Shown here: piece after piece, positions 35,033-43,614 of the stretch
How positions within the stretch are numbered: the stretch's first letter is position 1
Layout of the letters: every line of letters begins with the position of its first letter
From: DUML01 sp050949905
Lineage (GTDB): Bacteria; Bacillota; Desulfitobacteriia; Desulfitobacteriales; Syntrophobotulaceae
Direction: 5' to 3'
DNA length: 64,000 bases
NCBI GenBank assembly: GCA_050949905.1
Contig: JBMNGP010000013.1
Coordinates: forward strand, 124,001 to 188,000
Made by a program: the position numbers and the translations under genes
The notes under the pieces: model-generated
Databases searched by the model: none
What the model was told of the DNA's origin: nothing
Seen by the model: only the letters and a program-made list of their open reading frames with translations

Positions 35033-36251
35033 GCGTTTCATTGGTGAAAATGTGGCTGAAACCATGGGCAAAATTAAACGGGAATTAGGCTCAGATGCTG
35101 TTATTCTACAAACCCGCCAAATTAAAGAAGGGGGATTCCTGGGTTTTTTTGCGCGCACCAAGGTGGAAATAACCGCAGCGATTGAAGATAACCTTGATAG
35201 GGAGAAAATAGAAAACTCCCGAACCCAGGCACTACCGGCAGTAAATACTGAGGTTATAAAAAAAGCCTATGAGGCTTATCGGGATAAAGAAAATGAAAAT
35301 GCCCGGGAGTGTTTTAAGCAGGGAGCTGCGGGCTCGCCCGACCTACCGGAACAAAACCCCTTGGCAACAACTCAATCGGAATTAAAAGAAATGCATAATC
35401 TTTTAAAAGAAATCAAAGGGCATCTGGCCGAGAGGGAAGATGACAAAAAACCAGTTCCTGAGCCCCTGAACAAATGGGCTGATTTTCTAACCGCAAGGGG
35501 TGTCAGCTCAGAGTTGACAATGAAGCTCCTGACAGCGATTAAAACCGAATTAAGTTCAGAGCAGTGGGCCGATGCCGCTCATGTTTTCGAGAAGCTTAAA
35601 AAACAGGTAGCCAGGCTTTGCCTGAATACGGAGCTAATCCGGCCGCGCAAATCCCGCTCGCTGGTGGTGGCCTTGATTGGCCCGACCGGAGTAGGGAAAA
35701 CGACGACTATAGGTAAGCTTGCTGCCGGTTTCAGTATTATCGAGAGGCGCAAGGTAGCCTTGATAACCGCTGATACCTACCGGGTAGCCGCAGTGGAACA
35801 GCTGAAAACCTTTGGGGAAATTATCGGTGTGCCGGTAGAAGTCGTCATGACTCCGGAAGATTTAAAAATAGCTATTGACAGCCATCAGGATAAAGAACTG
35901 ATCTTTATTGATACAGCCGGCCGTAGTCCCTATCACGAATTGCATATGTCGGAATTGGAGGCTTTTCTTAAGAAAGCCAAACCGTCGCTAACGATGCTGG
36001 TTCTAAGTGTAACTACCAATCTTCCGGATCAAATTAAAGTCTATGAGCGTTTCCGCAAGTTATCTACCCATTTGATTTTGACCAAATTGGACGAAAGTTA
36101 TAGCCAGGGTGCAATCCTGGATATTCTGGTTAACACCGATTTGCCTGTTGCCTATCTGACAAACGGGCAAGATGTGCCGGACGATATTGATGCGGCCACG
36201 CCGGAGAAACTGACCGGCTACGTTCTAGGGGAGGGTAATCCCTATGTATGA
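35022..36251 (+). CDS. flhF: Flagellar biosynthesis SRP-like GTPase FlhF
   Basis: A signal-recognition-type GTPase that sets flagellar position and number, about 409 residues. The start at ATG 35022 gives MRVKRFIGENVAETMGKIKRELGSDAVILQTR, the usual FlhF opening. A variable middle follows. The NG domain begins near residue 215 with VALIGPTGVGKTTTIGKLAA (P loop), then TADTYRVAAVEQLKTFGEII, FIDTAGRSPYH and LILTKLDES. It overlaps flhA upstream and flhG downstream by 8 bases. Confidence 0.95.
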   Translation: MRVKRFIGENVAETMGKIKRELGSDAVILQTRQIKEGGFLGFFARTKVEITAAIEDNLDREKIENSRTQALPAVNTEVIKKAYEAYRDKENENARECFKQGAAGSPDLPEQNPLATTQSELKEMHNLLKEIKGHLAEREDDKKPVPEPLNKWADFLTARGVSSELTMKLLTAIKTELSSEQWADAAHVFEKLKKQVARLCLNTELIRPRKSRSLVVALIGPTGVGKTTTIGKLAAGFSIIERRKVALITADTYRVAAVEQLKTFGEIIGVPVEVVMTPEDLKIAIDSHQDKELIFIDTAGRSPYHELHMSELEAFLKKAKPSLTMLVLSVTTNLPDQIKVYERFRKLSTHLILTKLDESYSQGAILDILVNTDLPVAYLTNGQDVPDDIDAATPEKLTGYVLGEGNPYV

Positions 36252-37110
36252 TCAGGCCAGTACCCTGCGCCGGTTGGCAGGGGAGAGAGACTCGGCATTT
36301 TCCAGAAATATGCGGGTTATTGCCGTCAGCAGCGGCAAAGGCGGTGTAGGGAAAACCAGTCTGGTTGTTAATCTTGCTCTGGCTTTAACCGATTATAACT
36401 ATAAAGTAATTATCCTGGATGGTGATCTCGGCCTGGCCAACGTTGATGTCGCCTTTGGCATTACTCCCCGTTACAATATTAGAAATTTGTTAAGCGGAGA
36501 AAAAAGAATTGAAGAAATTATTTATCAGGTGGAAAAAGGCATCAAAATCCTGCCAGGTGCTTCTGGGGTAACCGAGCTGGCTAACCTGGACCGCGGACAG
36601 CTGAAGAATGTCTTAGTTAATCTTGGTCGCCTGGAAAGGATGGCGGATATTTTGCTGATCGATACCGGGGCAGGTTTAGGACACAATGTTTTAAATTTTA
36701 TTTGCGCTTCCGACGATTGTATAGTTGTGCTGACTCCGGAACCACCTTCCATGACCGATGCCTATGGGCTTTTGAAATCAATCCACAACCAGGCTAAAAA
36801 GATCAATATTAATGTTGTTATCAACAGAGTTAAAAGCGAGGGGGAAGCCCAGCAAGCTTTTGAAAGGCTGGCCTACGCTGCCAGGAAGTTTTTAGGTCTA
36901 CCGCTGAACCTCCTGGGCTGGATATATGATGATCCTTTAGTTGGGCGTTCTGTTATGGAGCAAAAACCGCTGGGAATATCCTACCCTCAGAGTAATGCCT
37001 ATAAGTGTGTTCAATGGATCGCGGGCAATGTTGCCGGCATTTACCAGCAGCCGCCAACCCAAAACGGTGGGATTAAAGGTTTTCTGTCCACTCTGTTAAG
37101 AACTAATTAG
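36244..37110 (+). CDS. flhG: Flagellum site-determining protein FlhG (YlxH), MinD-like ATPase
   Basis: A ParA/MinD-family ATPase that stimulates FlhF and limits flagellar number, 288 residues. The deviant Walker A is VSSGKGGVGKTSLVVNLALAL. Walker A-prime and B lie in VIILDGDLGLANVDVAFGI and ILLIDTGAGLGHNVL. FlhF-binding residues lie at the N-terminus (QASTLRRLA). It ends with a basic amphipathic tail (GFLSTLLRTN) that could act as a membrane anchor. Confidence 0.94.
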   Translation: MYDQASTLRRLAGERDSAFSRNMRVIAVSSGKGGVGKTSLVVNLALALTDYNYKVIILDGDLGLANVDVAFGITPRYNIRNLLSGEKRIEEIIYQVEKGIKILPGASGVTELANLDRGQLKNVLVNLGRLERMADILLIDTGAGLGHNVLNFICASDDCIVVLTPEPPSMTDAYGLLKSIHNQAKKININVVINRVKSEGEAQQAFERLAYAARKFLGLPLNLLGWIYDDPLVGRSVMEQKPLGISYPQSNAYKCVQWIAGNVAGIYQQPPTQNGGIKGFLSTLLRTN

Positions 37111-37199
37111 CAAAGACAGGCTGGACAACCGGAAATAAGAATATTTTTCGGTAGAGGGATATTTGAGGAAAGAATAATAATAATTTGGGGGTGAAAACA

Positions 37200-37847
37200 G
37201 TGCTCTATGCTGACAAAATTTATGAAGGATTATCTATTAAAATTGTTGTCGCGGAAGGAGAATACCAAGGGAGCTACCGGACAAAAGTCGAAGAGGTGCA
37301 GGAAGACAGCACTCTTACAATTGGTGTGCCGATTGTTGAGGGGCAGTTCATCCCTTTGCGGGAAGGGACAAGCCTGGAAGTGACCTTTAGCGACGCTTGG
37401 TCAGCCTATTCCTTTAACAGCGTTATCTTGAACAGATTCTCAGAGCCAATCCCCACTTTTATTATTAAGTATCCGGAGAAGATCAATAAAATTCAGAGAA
37501 GAAAATTTGTTCGTATCCCGGTTGTCCGCCCCCTCAAATATAAGGTTTATCAAGAACAGGAAGACGGGGAAGAAAAGATTGGTTCCATGAAAGATTTAAG
37601 CGGCGGCGGACTGCGCTTTCAATCCCGGGAAGACCTGCCACTTAAAACCAAATTAGAAATAAGAACTAATATGGATGCGGAGGACTTGGAGGTTCCCGGG
37701 CTTGTTATCCGCTGCATTAAGGACGAAGACACAGATTTATTTAATATCTCTATTGAGTTTCAAGATATCTCGGAAAAGACCAGAGATCAAATTGTTGGTT
37801 ATGTTTTTAAAATACAAAGAGAAATGCGAAGAAAGGGTCTGATTTAA
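37200..37847 (+). CDS. PilZ-domain flagellar brake protein (YcgR/YpfA-like)
   Basis: A cyclic-di-GMP effector of about 215 residues. The N-terminal YcgR-type domain is followed by a PilZ domain with IQRRKFVRIPVVRP (RxxxR motif) and KDLSGGGLRFQS (D/NxSxxG motif). All of the nucleotide-binding residues are present. Start chosen at GTG 37200 (MLYADKIYEG) because GGGGGTG lies 6-12 bases upstream. In Bacillus the counterpart slows the motor when cyclic-di-GMP is high. It lies between flhG and cheC. Confidence 0.9.
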   Translation: MLYADKIYEGLSIKIVVAEGEYQGSYRTKVEEVQEDSTLTIGVPIVEGQFIPLREGTSLEVTFSDAWSAYSFNSVILNRFSEPIPTFIIKYPEKINKIQRRKFVRIPVVRPLKYKVYQEQEDGEEKIGSMKDLSGGGLRFQSREDLPLKTKLEIRTNMDAEDLEVPGLVIRCIKDEDTDLFNISIEFQDISEKTRDQIVGYVFKIQREMRRKGLI

Positions 37848-37849
37848 GA

Positions 37850-38446
37850 ATGGAAATATCTGCGGCTCGCATTGAAGCTCTCAAAGAAGTAGGAAACATT
37901 GGTGCCGGTCATGCGGCGACTTCTCTTTCTAATTTGCTGCAAACCAGGATCGAAATGTCAGTGCCTAAAGTTTGGCTTGTTCCCCTGGAGAGATTGCAGG
38001 AAGCGTTGGGACAGCTGGATGCCACGAAAGTAGCCTTATATTTAAAAGTGACCGGTGAAGCGCCCGGAAAAGCTATGTTTATTCTTTCTGTGCCCTGCGC
38101 ACAGCACATGGCTCAGACTTTGCTTCTCAAACCGGAGCCCCCGGATATCTTTAAGGATGAAATGGCTCAATCAGCTCTGCAGGAGGTAGGAAATATTTTA
38201 GTCAGTTCTTTTGTCATAGCTTTGACTCAGTTCTCAGGCTGTATGCTTCAGCCTTCGATACCTGCCCTGGGCTTGGATATGATTGGGGCGATGATCGATG
38301 GGGTTCTCTTGGAAGAAGGCCAGATTGACGATAATATTCTGATTATAGATACCAAGTTGTCCGGGCAGGAAGAAATGGAAGGGATATTCCTTTATATTCC
38401 TGAAGAAGGATCAATCGACAAGTTATTGGGAGCATTTGGCATATGA
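37850..38446 (+). CDS. cheC: CheY-P phosphatase CheC
   Basis: A 198-residue chemotaxis phosphatase. Two active-site repeats are present: LKEVGNIGAGHAATSLSNLLQ near residue 10-30 and SALQEVGNILVSSFVIALT near 108. Each keeps the Glu and Asn of the ExxN motif. CheC works with CheD, encoded immediately downstream with a 4-base overlap. Intact. Confidence 0.95.
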   Translation: MEISAARIEALKEVGNIGAGHAATSLSNLLQTRIEMSVPKVWLVPLERLQEALGQLDATKVALYLKVTGEAPGKAMFILSVPCAQHMAQTLLLKPEPPDIFKDEMAQSALQEVGNILVSSFVIALTQFSGCMLQPSIPALGLDMIGAMIDGVLLEEGQIDDNILIIDTKLSGQEEMEGIFLYIPEEGSIDKLLGAFGI

Positions 38447-38925
38447 GTAAGACCATCGTAGTTGGTATGGGAGATTATAAAGTTGGCAAAACACCGGATA
38501 GGTTAATGACTGCAGGGCTTGGTTCCTGTATAGGGGTTTGTATCTATGATTTGCAGTCCCAGATTGGGGGGATGGCTCATATCATGCTTCCCAGTTCCGG
38601 CGAGAACAAGAAGGGTAATCCGGCTAAATATGCCGATACCTGCCTGGCTATGATGCTGGAAGAACTTTATAAAATGGGGGCAATTAAGGCTCGCCTTAAA
38701 GCAAAGATGGCCGGAGGTGCCCAGATGTTTTCCTTTGGCGGGAAACCTCCGCTCCTCAAAATAGGAGAGAGAAATGCGGAGGCTGTGGGCCAGGAATTAA
38801 AAAAAGCAGGTATACCTTTATTGGCTTCAGATATAGGAGGTACCTTCGGCCGGACTATAAATTTTGATATTAAAACCGGGGATTTGCATGTCAAGACGAT
38901 TAATTTCGGCGAAAAGGTGATTTGA
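38443..38925 (+). CDS. cheD: Chemoreceptor glutamine deamidase CheD
   Basis: A 160-residue enzyme that deamidates receptor glutamines and enhances CheC. The catalytic Cys and His lie in TAGLGSCIGVCIYD and GGMAHIMLPSS, and the conserved GGAQMFSF and DIGGTFGRTINFD motifs follow. It overlaps cheC by four bases and the next gene by one (TGATG). Confidence 0.95.
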   Translation: MSKTIVVGMGDYKVGKTPDRLMTAGLGSCIGVCIYDLQSQIGGMAHIMLPSSGENKKGNPAKYADTCLAMMLEELYKMGAIKARLKAKMAGGAQMFSFGGKPPLLKIGERNAEAVGQELKKAGIPLLASDIGGTFGRTINFDIKTGDLHVKTINFGEKVI

Positions 38926-39341
38926 TGGTTTGGCCTGAGAAAGAATCCATCGAGAGTTTAATATACAAACTGGCAATTCTGGCTGCAGGCTCTGTGTTAG
39001 TATTATCTATTTACAACGGTTACCATTTTTTACTGATCATTTTGCGGACCATAGCGGCTTTCTTAATAATATACTTTCTGGGTAAGGGACTAATGGCTGT
39101 CTGGGATAGTTTATCACCACCGCCCGCGGAACCCACATTTTCCAAGATAGATGTCCTCTTAGGTGATCAGATTTTAAACGACGAAAATGGTAATCTTGAC
39201 GTGGCCGAGGATGAAGGTACCTTTTCTCCCGGTAGTTATCAGGGGACTCTCCCGGGACAGATCAATGCCAATCTAAAAAACAAATTGTCGGATGCCGAGC
39301 AAAAAGCACAAATAGCCCAAAAAATGGGTTGGGGTAAGTAG
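38925..39341 (+). CDS. Hypothetical membrane protein between cheD and the sigma gene
   Basis: A 138-residue protein with one long or two short hydrophobic segments near residues 15-60 (LAILAAGSVLVLSIY; LLIILRTIAAFLIIYFLGKGLM). An acidic, probably disordered C-terminus follows. I do not recognise the family. Its position next to cheD and sigD recalls the swrB neighbourhood of Bacillus, but there swrB is downstream of sigD and similarity is not evident. ATG 38925 is coupled to the cheD stop. Confidence 0.75.
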   Translation: MVWPEKESIESLIYKLAILAAGSVLVLSIYNGYHFLLIILRTIAAFLIIYFLGKGLMAVWDSLSPPPAEPTFSKIDVLLGDQILNDENGNLDVAEDEGTFSPGSYQGTLPGQINANLKNKLSDAEQKAQIAQKMGWGK

Positions 39342-39356
39342 GAGGTGTCGGACGGA

Positions 39357-40109
39357 TTGTATAGCGGACAGTATAATACTGCCAAACAAAATCCTTGGAC
39401 CGAAGAGCATTTAGTAAAGTATTTACCTCTGGTGAAAAGGATTTCAGGCCGGCTGGCAATGTCTCTGCCTGCTCATGTCGATGAAGAAGATTTAATTAGT
39501 TACGGTGTGTTTGGTTTGCTTGATGCTCTGCAGAGGTTTGAACCTTCAAGGGGGGTTAAGTTCGAAACCTATGCTACTTTGAGGATTCGGGGCTCAATTA
39601 TCGATGGTTTAAGATCAATGGACTGGGTTCCGCATTCAGCCCGCCAAAAAGTCAAACGTGTGCAGCAGGGATTTGCTGAATTGGAAGCGATGTACGGCCG
39701 CTATCCTTCGACCGAAGAAGCTGCCAAATTCCTGGGAATGTCGGAGGAAGAGCTGAACACAACTCTTCTCCAAGGACAATATATGACCTTGGTGCCTTTG
39801 GAAGAAATGACAGGCAATGATTCCGGAGATGCTAGTATTTCTCCTCTGGATCTAATCATTGACCAGAAGTCACAGGAGTCTTTTGAGCAGATTGAAAAAG
39901 AAGAACAAAAAAAAGTTTTGACCGAGGCCATTGAAAAACTGTCTGAGAAAGAGAAAATGGTAGTAGCCTTATATTACCGGGAGGAACTCACTTTAAAAGA
40001 AATAGCTGCCGTTATGAACCTTTCGGAATCAAGGATATCCCAAATACATTCTCAAGCGATCTTAAGGTTACGGGGTTACCTCAGCCGACAAAAAAAGAAT
40101 ATCTTCTAG
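39357..40109 (+). CDS. fliA: Flagellar/motility sigma factor (sigma-28, SigD/FliA/WhiG family)
   Basis: The sigma factor for late flagellar genes, about 250 residues. Region 2 is HVDEEDLISYGVFGLLDALQRFEPSRGVKFETYATLRIRGSIIDGLR; region 3 follows; region 4 ends in ELTLKEIAAVMNLSESRISQIHSQAILRLR, the minus-35-binding helix-turn-helix. FlgM at 6.2 kb is its antagonist. AGGAGG at 39340-39345 sits 11 bases before TTG 39357; a GTG at 39345 overlaps that site, so TTG is preferred. This is the last gene of the operon that starts at cheA. Confidence 0.95.
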   Translation: MYSGQYNTAKQNPWTEEHLVKYLPLVKRISGRLAMSLPAHVDEEDLISYGVFGLLDALQRFEPSRGVKFETYATLRIRGSIIDGLRSMDWVPHSARQKVKRVQQGFAELEAMYGRYPSTEEAAKFLGMSEEELNTTLLQGQYMTLVPLEEMTGNDSGDASISPLDLIIDQKSQESFEQIEKEEQKKVLTEAIEKLSEKEKMVVALYYREELTLKEIAAVMNLSESRISQIHSQAILRLRGYLSRQKKNIF

Positions 40110-40141
40110 GGTTACTTCTTAGGAATGGAGTAACCCTTTTT
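40108..40141 (+). terminator. Terminator of the cheA-to-sigma operon
   Basis: AGGGTTAC (40108-40115) pairs with GTAACCCT (40130-40137), followed by TTTTTATTTC. It overlaps the sigma-gene stop codon and ends an operon of about 23.5 kb. Confidence 0.85.
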
Positions 40142-40167
40142 ATTTCTTTGTTTTTCCCCTTAAAGGC

Positions 40168-40309
40168 ATGAGGTTCCTTCACTACGTTCAGGACAAGCCT
40201 TCGTTGCCGCTCAGGAGACTTTGACGCTCCTCCCTGAAGCTTGAAGCGCTCGCTAGACTTTACGTGACAATGCTTTCGCTGAAACGTGAAAGCGTTTATG
40301 GGATGACGC
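40168..40309. repeat. Intergenic repeat remnant before fliK
   Basis: Contains CCTTCACTACGTTCAGGACAAG, CCTTCGTTGCCGCTCAGGAG and the imperfect hairpin GCTTTCGCTGAAACGTGAAAGC (40272-40293). These are diverged relatives of the repeats at 14.8 and 32.8 kb. It ends where the sigma-D promoter begins. Confidence 0.6.
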
Positions 40310-40337
40310 TAAAGTCTCTTAGTTTTTCAGCCGATAT
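40310..40337 (+). promoter_or_regulatory. Sigma-D promoter for the fliK-flgD-flgE operon
   Basis: TAAA (40310-40313), a 16-base spacer and GCCGATAT (40330-40337) match the sigma-D consensus exactly at both boxes. fliK starts 27 bases downstream. Hook genes are usually read from the early sigma-A promoter, so a late-class promoter here is noteworthy. Confidence 0.85.
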
Positions 40338-40363
40338 AGTTGGTAGGTGAAGGAGGTGAAAAA

Positions 40364-41953
40364 ATGAATATTACGGATGTTCTGCCGCTAGGGAGTACCG
40401 AAGGAAGGGGTAAGGCCCAAAGGGAAGATACCACAGCAGCAAATACCCTGCTTTTTTCTCTTTTCCTTAATAACCTTCTGGGAAAATCTTCGGCGGTAGG
40501 GCAAAAAGCTGAAGAACAGCCGGATTATAAGCCGGGTCCTGACCAAGAAAATAGTTATACAGAGAGTATTTTAGGATCAAACGCTTATCTTCCGCTTCTT
40601 CAGTATTTATTTCCGGCAGGCAAGGAGGCCAATTCCGGATTAACGTGCAGGCAAAACCTGGACATTTCTCAGAATAAGGAAGCTGATCTTAAGGTAGTTC
40701 TTGATCTTTGGCCAACGGACTTTCTTAAAGGGAGCAGCCAAGAGAGCCTAAACTATCTAACCGGTATACCGACTGAAGTTTTCGGACAGGAGCAGGCAGA
40801 TTTGTTAAATGCTGCACTGCTTAAGGCTTGGGGACAGCAGCAGATGGGCTTCTTAAATAGTTTGCTAAGTGAGGTTTTCGGACAGGGGCAGGCTGTACCG
40901 CTTGAGGCTTGGGGAGAGCAGCAGATAGGCTTTTTAAAAAATCTGCTAGTTAAGGCTTTGGGACAAAAGACCGCTGGGGTTTCTAATCCTGAATCAATCA
41001 AGAATTTAAGCGAGGAGCAGATTATTTTCTTAAAGAAGGAACTAGTCAGTACCCTAGGCAAGGAGCAACCTTTTTTAACTAAACAAAATAAAGAGCCAAT
41101 TCAGCCCCATAGCAATGTTCAGGTTAGTGCTCAAGCCTTAAGAGGCTTAGGATTGGAAGGGAGTACCGGTCCTAAGGTTAGAGAGCTTACGGCTCTCCCT
41201 TTAACGGAGTTGGATGATAATATAGAGACAGGTAAACAACTTCAGGAACTATCCGGTAAACTCGAGCTGGCAAATAAGCTGGAAAGAGATAGCGGGGTGG
41301 TTCTTGTTAACAGGCCATTTTATCTCTTCACCGGGAAAGAGGATTTGTCAACAAAGTCCGGGGGAGAAAGTACAACATTGCAGGAACAGGCTTTGAGGCA
41401 AGAGAGTCAGGGGGAAAACCGCTCTCCCGCCCAACAAAGTGATTGGCCTACAGCCCTAATGGGCGATAAGGTTTATGAAGCTGTTGCTTCCGAGGTTCCC
41501 TTAGAGAACCGAATCAGCGCTTCTTCGCATAAGGTTAAGGTCTGGGAAGAAGTTCTTAACCAGCTGTCCAAGCAAGATTTTAACAATCAAAAAGAAGTTA
41601 GGGAGTTATCAATTCATCTGCAACCGGAGGAACTAGGTAAAGTAAGGATTTTCATGCGCCTGGAAAACGGTCAGATTCACCTCGTCCTGAATGCTTCGGA
41701 ACAAACCACAGGTGTTATCCTGGAGAACCATCTGCAAGACCTTAAGAATGGCCTTACCCAAATGGGTGTTAACTGCGGCAGTTTTGAAATGTCTCAAGAA
41801 GACGGCTACCACCAGGAAACAAAGCGGGAATATCTTAGTTCCGACCAGGATTTTCCCTATCGGAGGCAGGAAGAAGAGATATTGCCTGCGCTTACCGCCA
41901 CTACTTATTTTACTGGTAATGGTTCCGGCAACAGGATTAATGTCAGTGCTTAA
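40364..41953 (+). CDS. fliK: Flagellar hook-length control protein FliK
   Basis: The secreted ruler that sets hook length and triggers the FlhB switch, 529 residues. The N-terminal two thirds are low-similarity and hydrophilic, with about 27-residue imperfect repeats (AWGQQQMGFLNSLL, AWGEQQIGFLKNLL) from 40770 to 41080. The conserved C-terminal domain reads VRELSIHLQPEELGKVRIFMRLENGQIHLVL, then NHLQDLKNGLTQMGVNCGSFEM. ATG 40364 (MNITDVLPLG) follows AAGGAGGTG. flgD follows after 14 bases. Confidence 0.92.
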   Translation: MNITDVLPLGSTEGRGKAQREDTTAANTLLFSLFLNNLLGKSSAVGQKAEEQPDYKPGPDQENSYTESILGSNAYLPLLQYLFPAGKEANSGLTCRQNLDISQNKEADLKVVLDLWPTDFLKGSSQESLNYLTGIPTEVFGQEQADLLNAALLKAWGQQQMGFLNSLLSEVFGQGQAVPLEAWGEQQIGFLKNLLVKALGQKTAGVSNPESIKNLSEEQIIFLKKELVSTLGKEQPFLTKQNKEPIQPHSNVQVSAQALRGLGLEGSTGPKVRELTALPLTELDDNIETGKQLQELSGKLELANKLERDSGVVLVNRPFYLFTGKEDLSTKSGGESTTLQEQALRQESQGENRSPAQQSDWPTALMGDKVYEAVASEVPLENRISASSHKVKVWEEVLNQLSKQDFNNQKEVRELSIHLQPEELGKVRIFMRLENGQIHLVLNASEQTTGVILENHLQDLKNGLTQMGVNCGSFEMSQEDGYHQETKREYLSSDQDFPYRRQEEEILPALTATTYFTGNGSGNRINVSA

Positions 41954-41967
41954 CGGAGGGGATCAGG

Positions 41968-42588
41968 ATGACTACAGTTTATGGTTCGAATTATCCCGGG
42001 TATGATTCCTCTTATTCTAATACGGCAGCCAAGACGCCTAGCCAAGAATTGGGCAAAGATGAATTTCTCAGGCTCTTAGTTGCCCAGCTGCAAAACCAAG
42101 ACCCCATGAATCCCATGGAAGATACCGATTTTATAGCCCAACTAGCCCAATTCAGTACCTTGGAACAAACCACCAAGATGTTCAATTCCTTGGAGGCTTT
42201 TCGGACAAGTATGAATGTACTTGTCAGCCAGTCCTTATTAACACAAGGAGCAGCCCTTATCGGCAAGGAGGCGGTGGGTCTGGACAGTTCCGGGCAAGAA
42301 GTCGCCGGCCGCATCACTTCTCTAAAAATAATTAATGATTCTTTGCAAGTCATGATTGGGGATACTTCGGTAGACCTCTTAGACATCATCGAAATTAAAG
42401 AAGCACAAGCCGAGGAACCCATTAAGGAGGAAATTCCGGAGGAGCCGGCCGGGGAGGAGATCCCTGAAGATAATTTTGAAGAAAGTCCTGCTGAAGATAT
42501 ACCGGGAGAGAATCCCCCTGAGGATATACCGGGGGAAAATCCTCCTGAAGATATTCCGGGAGAGAATTCTCCCGAGGATGAGGGCTAA
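41968..42588 (+). CDS. flgD: Flagellar hook cap/assembly protein FlgD, with repeat tail
   Basis: The scaffold that caps the growing hook, 206 residues. The conserved N-terminal region is LGKDEFLRLLVAQLQNQDPMNPMEDTDFIAQLAQFSTLEQ. The C-terminal beta domain is short (ALIGKEAVGLDSSGQEV). It then ends in an unusual acidic tail with three 27-base repeats encoding PEDIPGENP-type units (42487-42567). It is similar to short Clostridial FlgD proteins apart from that tail. Confidence 0.92.
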   Translation: MTTVYGSNYPGYDSSYSNTAAKTPSQELGKDEFLRLLVAQLQNQDPMNPMEDTDFIAQLAQFSTLEQTTKMFNSLEAFRTSMNVLVSQSLLTQGAALIGKEAVGLDSSGQEVAGRITSLKIINDSLQVMIGDTSVDLLDIIEIKEAQAEEPIKEEIPEEPAGEEIPEDNFEESPAEDIPGENPPEDIPGENPPEDIPGENSPEDEG

Positions 42589-42668
42589 GGGGACATGGGC
42601 TTTTTATATTACTAACTGGAAAACACTTTTTAGCTAAATTTAAAGGATAAAATTGGAGGTTATGCTTT

Positions 42669-43550
42669 ATGATGCGTTCCTTGTATTCCGCCATTACCGG
42701 TTTGAAAAACCATCAAATCAGTATGGATGTTATAGGTAATAATATCGCCAATGTTAATACTTCGGGCTACAAAAAAGCGAGGACAACCTTTGCCACCATG
42801 CTTGGCCAAGCTATTCGGGGTGCCTCCGCGCCTGATGAACTGACTAATGCTTACGGAGGAACCAATGGGATTATGATCGGCCTTGGTTCGACTTTGGGTT
42901 CAGTGGATAAGGTTATGGGACAGGGCAGTTCTCAGTATACCGGCAAGGACACGGATATGATGATTCAAGGTTCGGGGATGTTTGTTCTGGAATTGGGCGG
43001 CAATACTGTCTATACTCGGACAGGTAATTTTAGTTTTGATAAGTCCGGTAACCTGATTGACCCGGCGACAGGTGCACTTCTCCAAGGCTATAAGTATTCC
43101 GGCGGCGCTTTCCCGGATGATGGGTCTTCAACAACAACTATCAATTTCAAGCTGGGCGATCCGCTGACGACCGGTTCCAGCTATACCCTGGAAAGTTACA
43201 GTATTGACCAGAGCGGTGTTATTACCGGGGTCTTCAGCGATGGTTCCACTTCCCTTACCCAGCCTTTGTATAAAGTTGTAATTGCTAAGTTTCCTAATGA
43301 GGCAGGTTTAACACCATTAGGGAATAACTTTTTTGTCCAAAGCAATAACTCGGGTGATCCGGCTATTGGAAGCGCCGGTAGAGAAGGCCGGGGAAACATA
43401 GTTCCTAATACTTTGGAAATGTCCAATGTTGATCTTTCCCAGGAATTCACAGATATGATTGTTACCCAACGTGGTTTTCAGGCTAATTCCAGGGTTATTA
43501 CCGTGTCTGATACCATTCTGCAAGAGTTGATAGATCTGAAACGCAATTAA
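42669..43550 (+). CDS. flgE: Flagellar hook protein FlgE
   Basis: The hook subunit, 293 residues. The N-terminus MMRSLYSAITGLKNHQISMDVIGNNIANVNTSGYKKAR and the C-terminus LEMSNVDLSQEFTDMIVTQRGFQANSRVITVSDTILQEL are characteristic of rod/hook proteins. At 293 residues it is short: many hooks carry an extra D2 domain and reach 400 or more. Order next to flgD and fliK supports FlgE rather than FlgG. AATTGGAGG precedes ATG 42669. Confidence 0.9.
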   Translation: MMRSLYSAITGLKNHQISMDVIGNNIANVNTSGYKKARTTFATMLGQAIRGASAPDELTNAYGGTNGIMIGLGSTLGSVDKVMGQGSSQYTGKDTDMMIQGSGMFVLELGGNTVYTRTGNFSFDKSGNLIDPATGALLQGYKYSGGAFPDDGSSTTTINFKLGDPLTTGSSYTLESYSIDQSGVITGVFSDGSTSLTQPLYKVVIAKFPNEAGLTPLGNNFFVQSNNSGDPAIGSAGREGRGNIVPNTLEMSNVDLSQEFTDMIVTQRGFQANSRVITVSDTILQELIDLKRN

Positions 43551-43614
43551 TGAATTTTGTAAAAAATAAAGGATTTGCGCGTGGAAAAGAGAATATCTTA
43601 AGGAGTTTGTAAGC

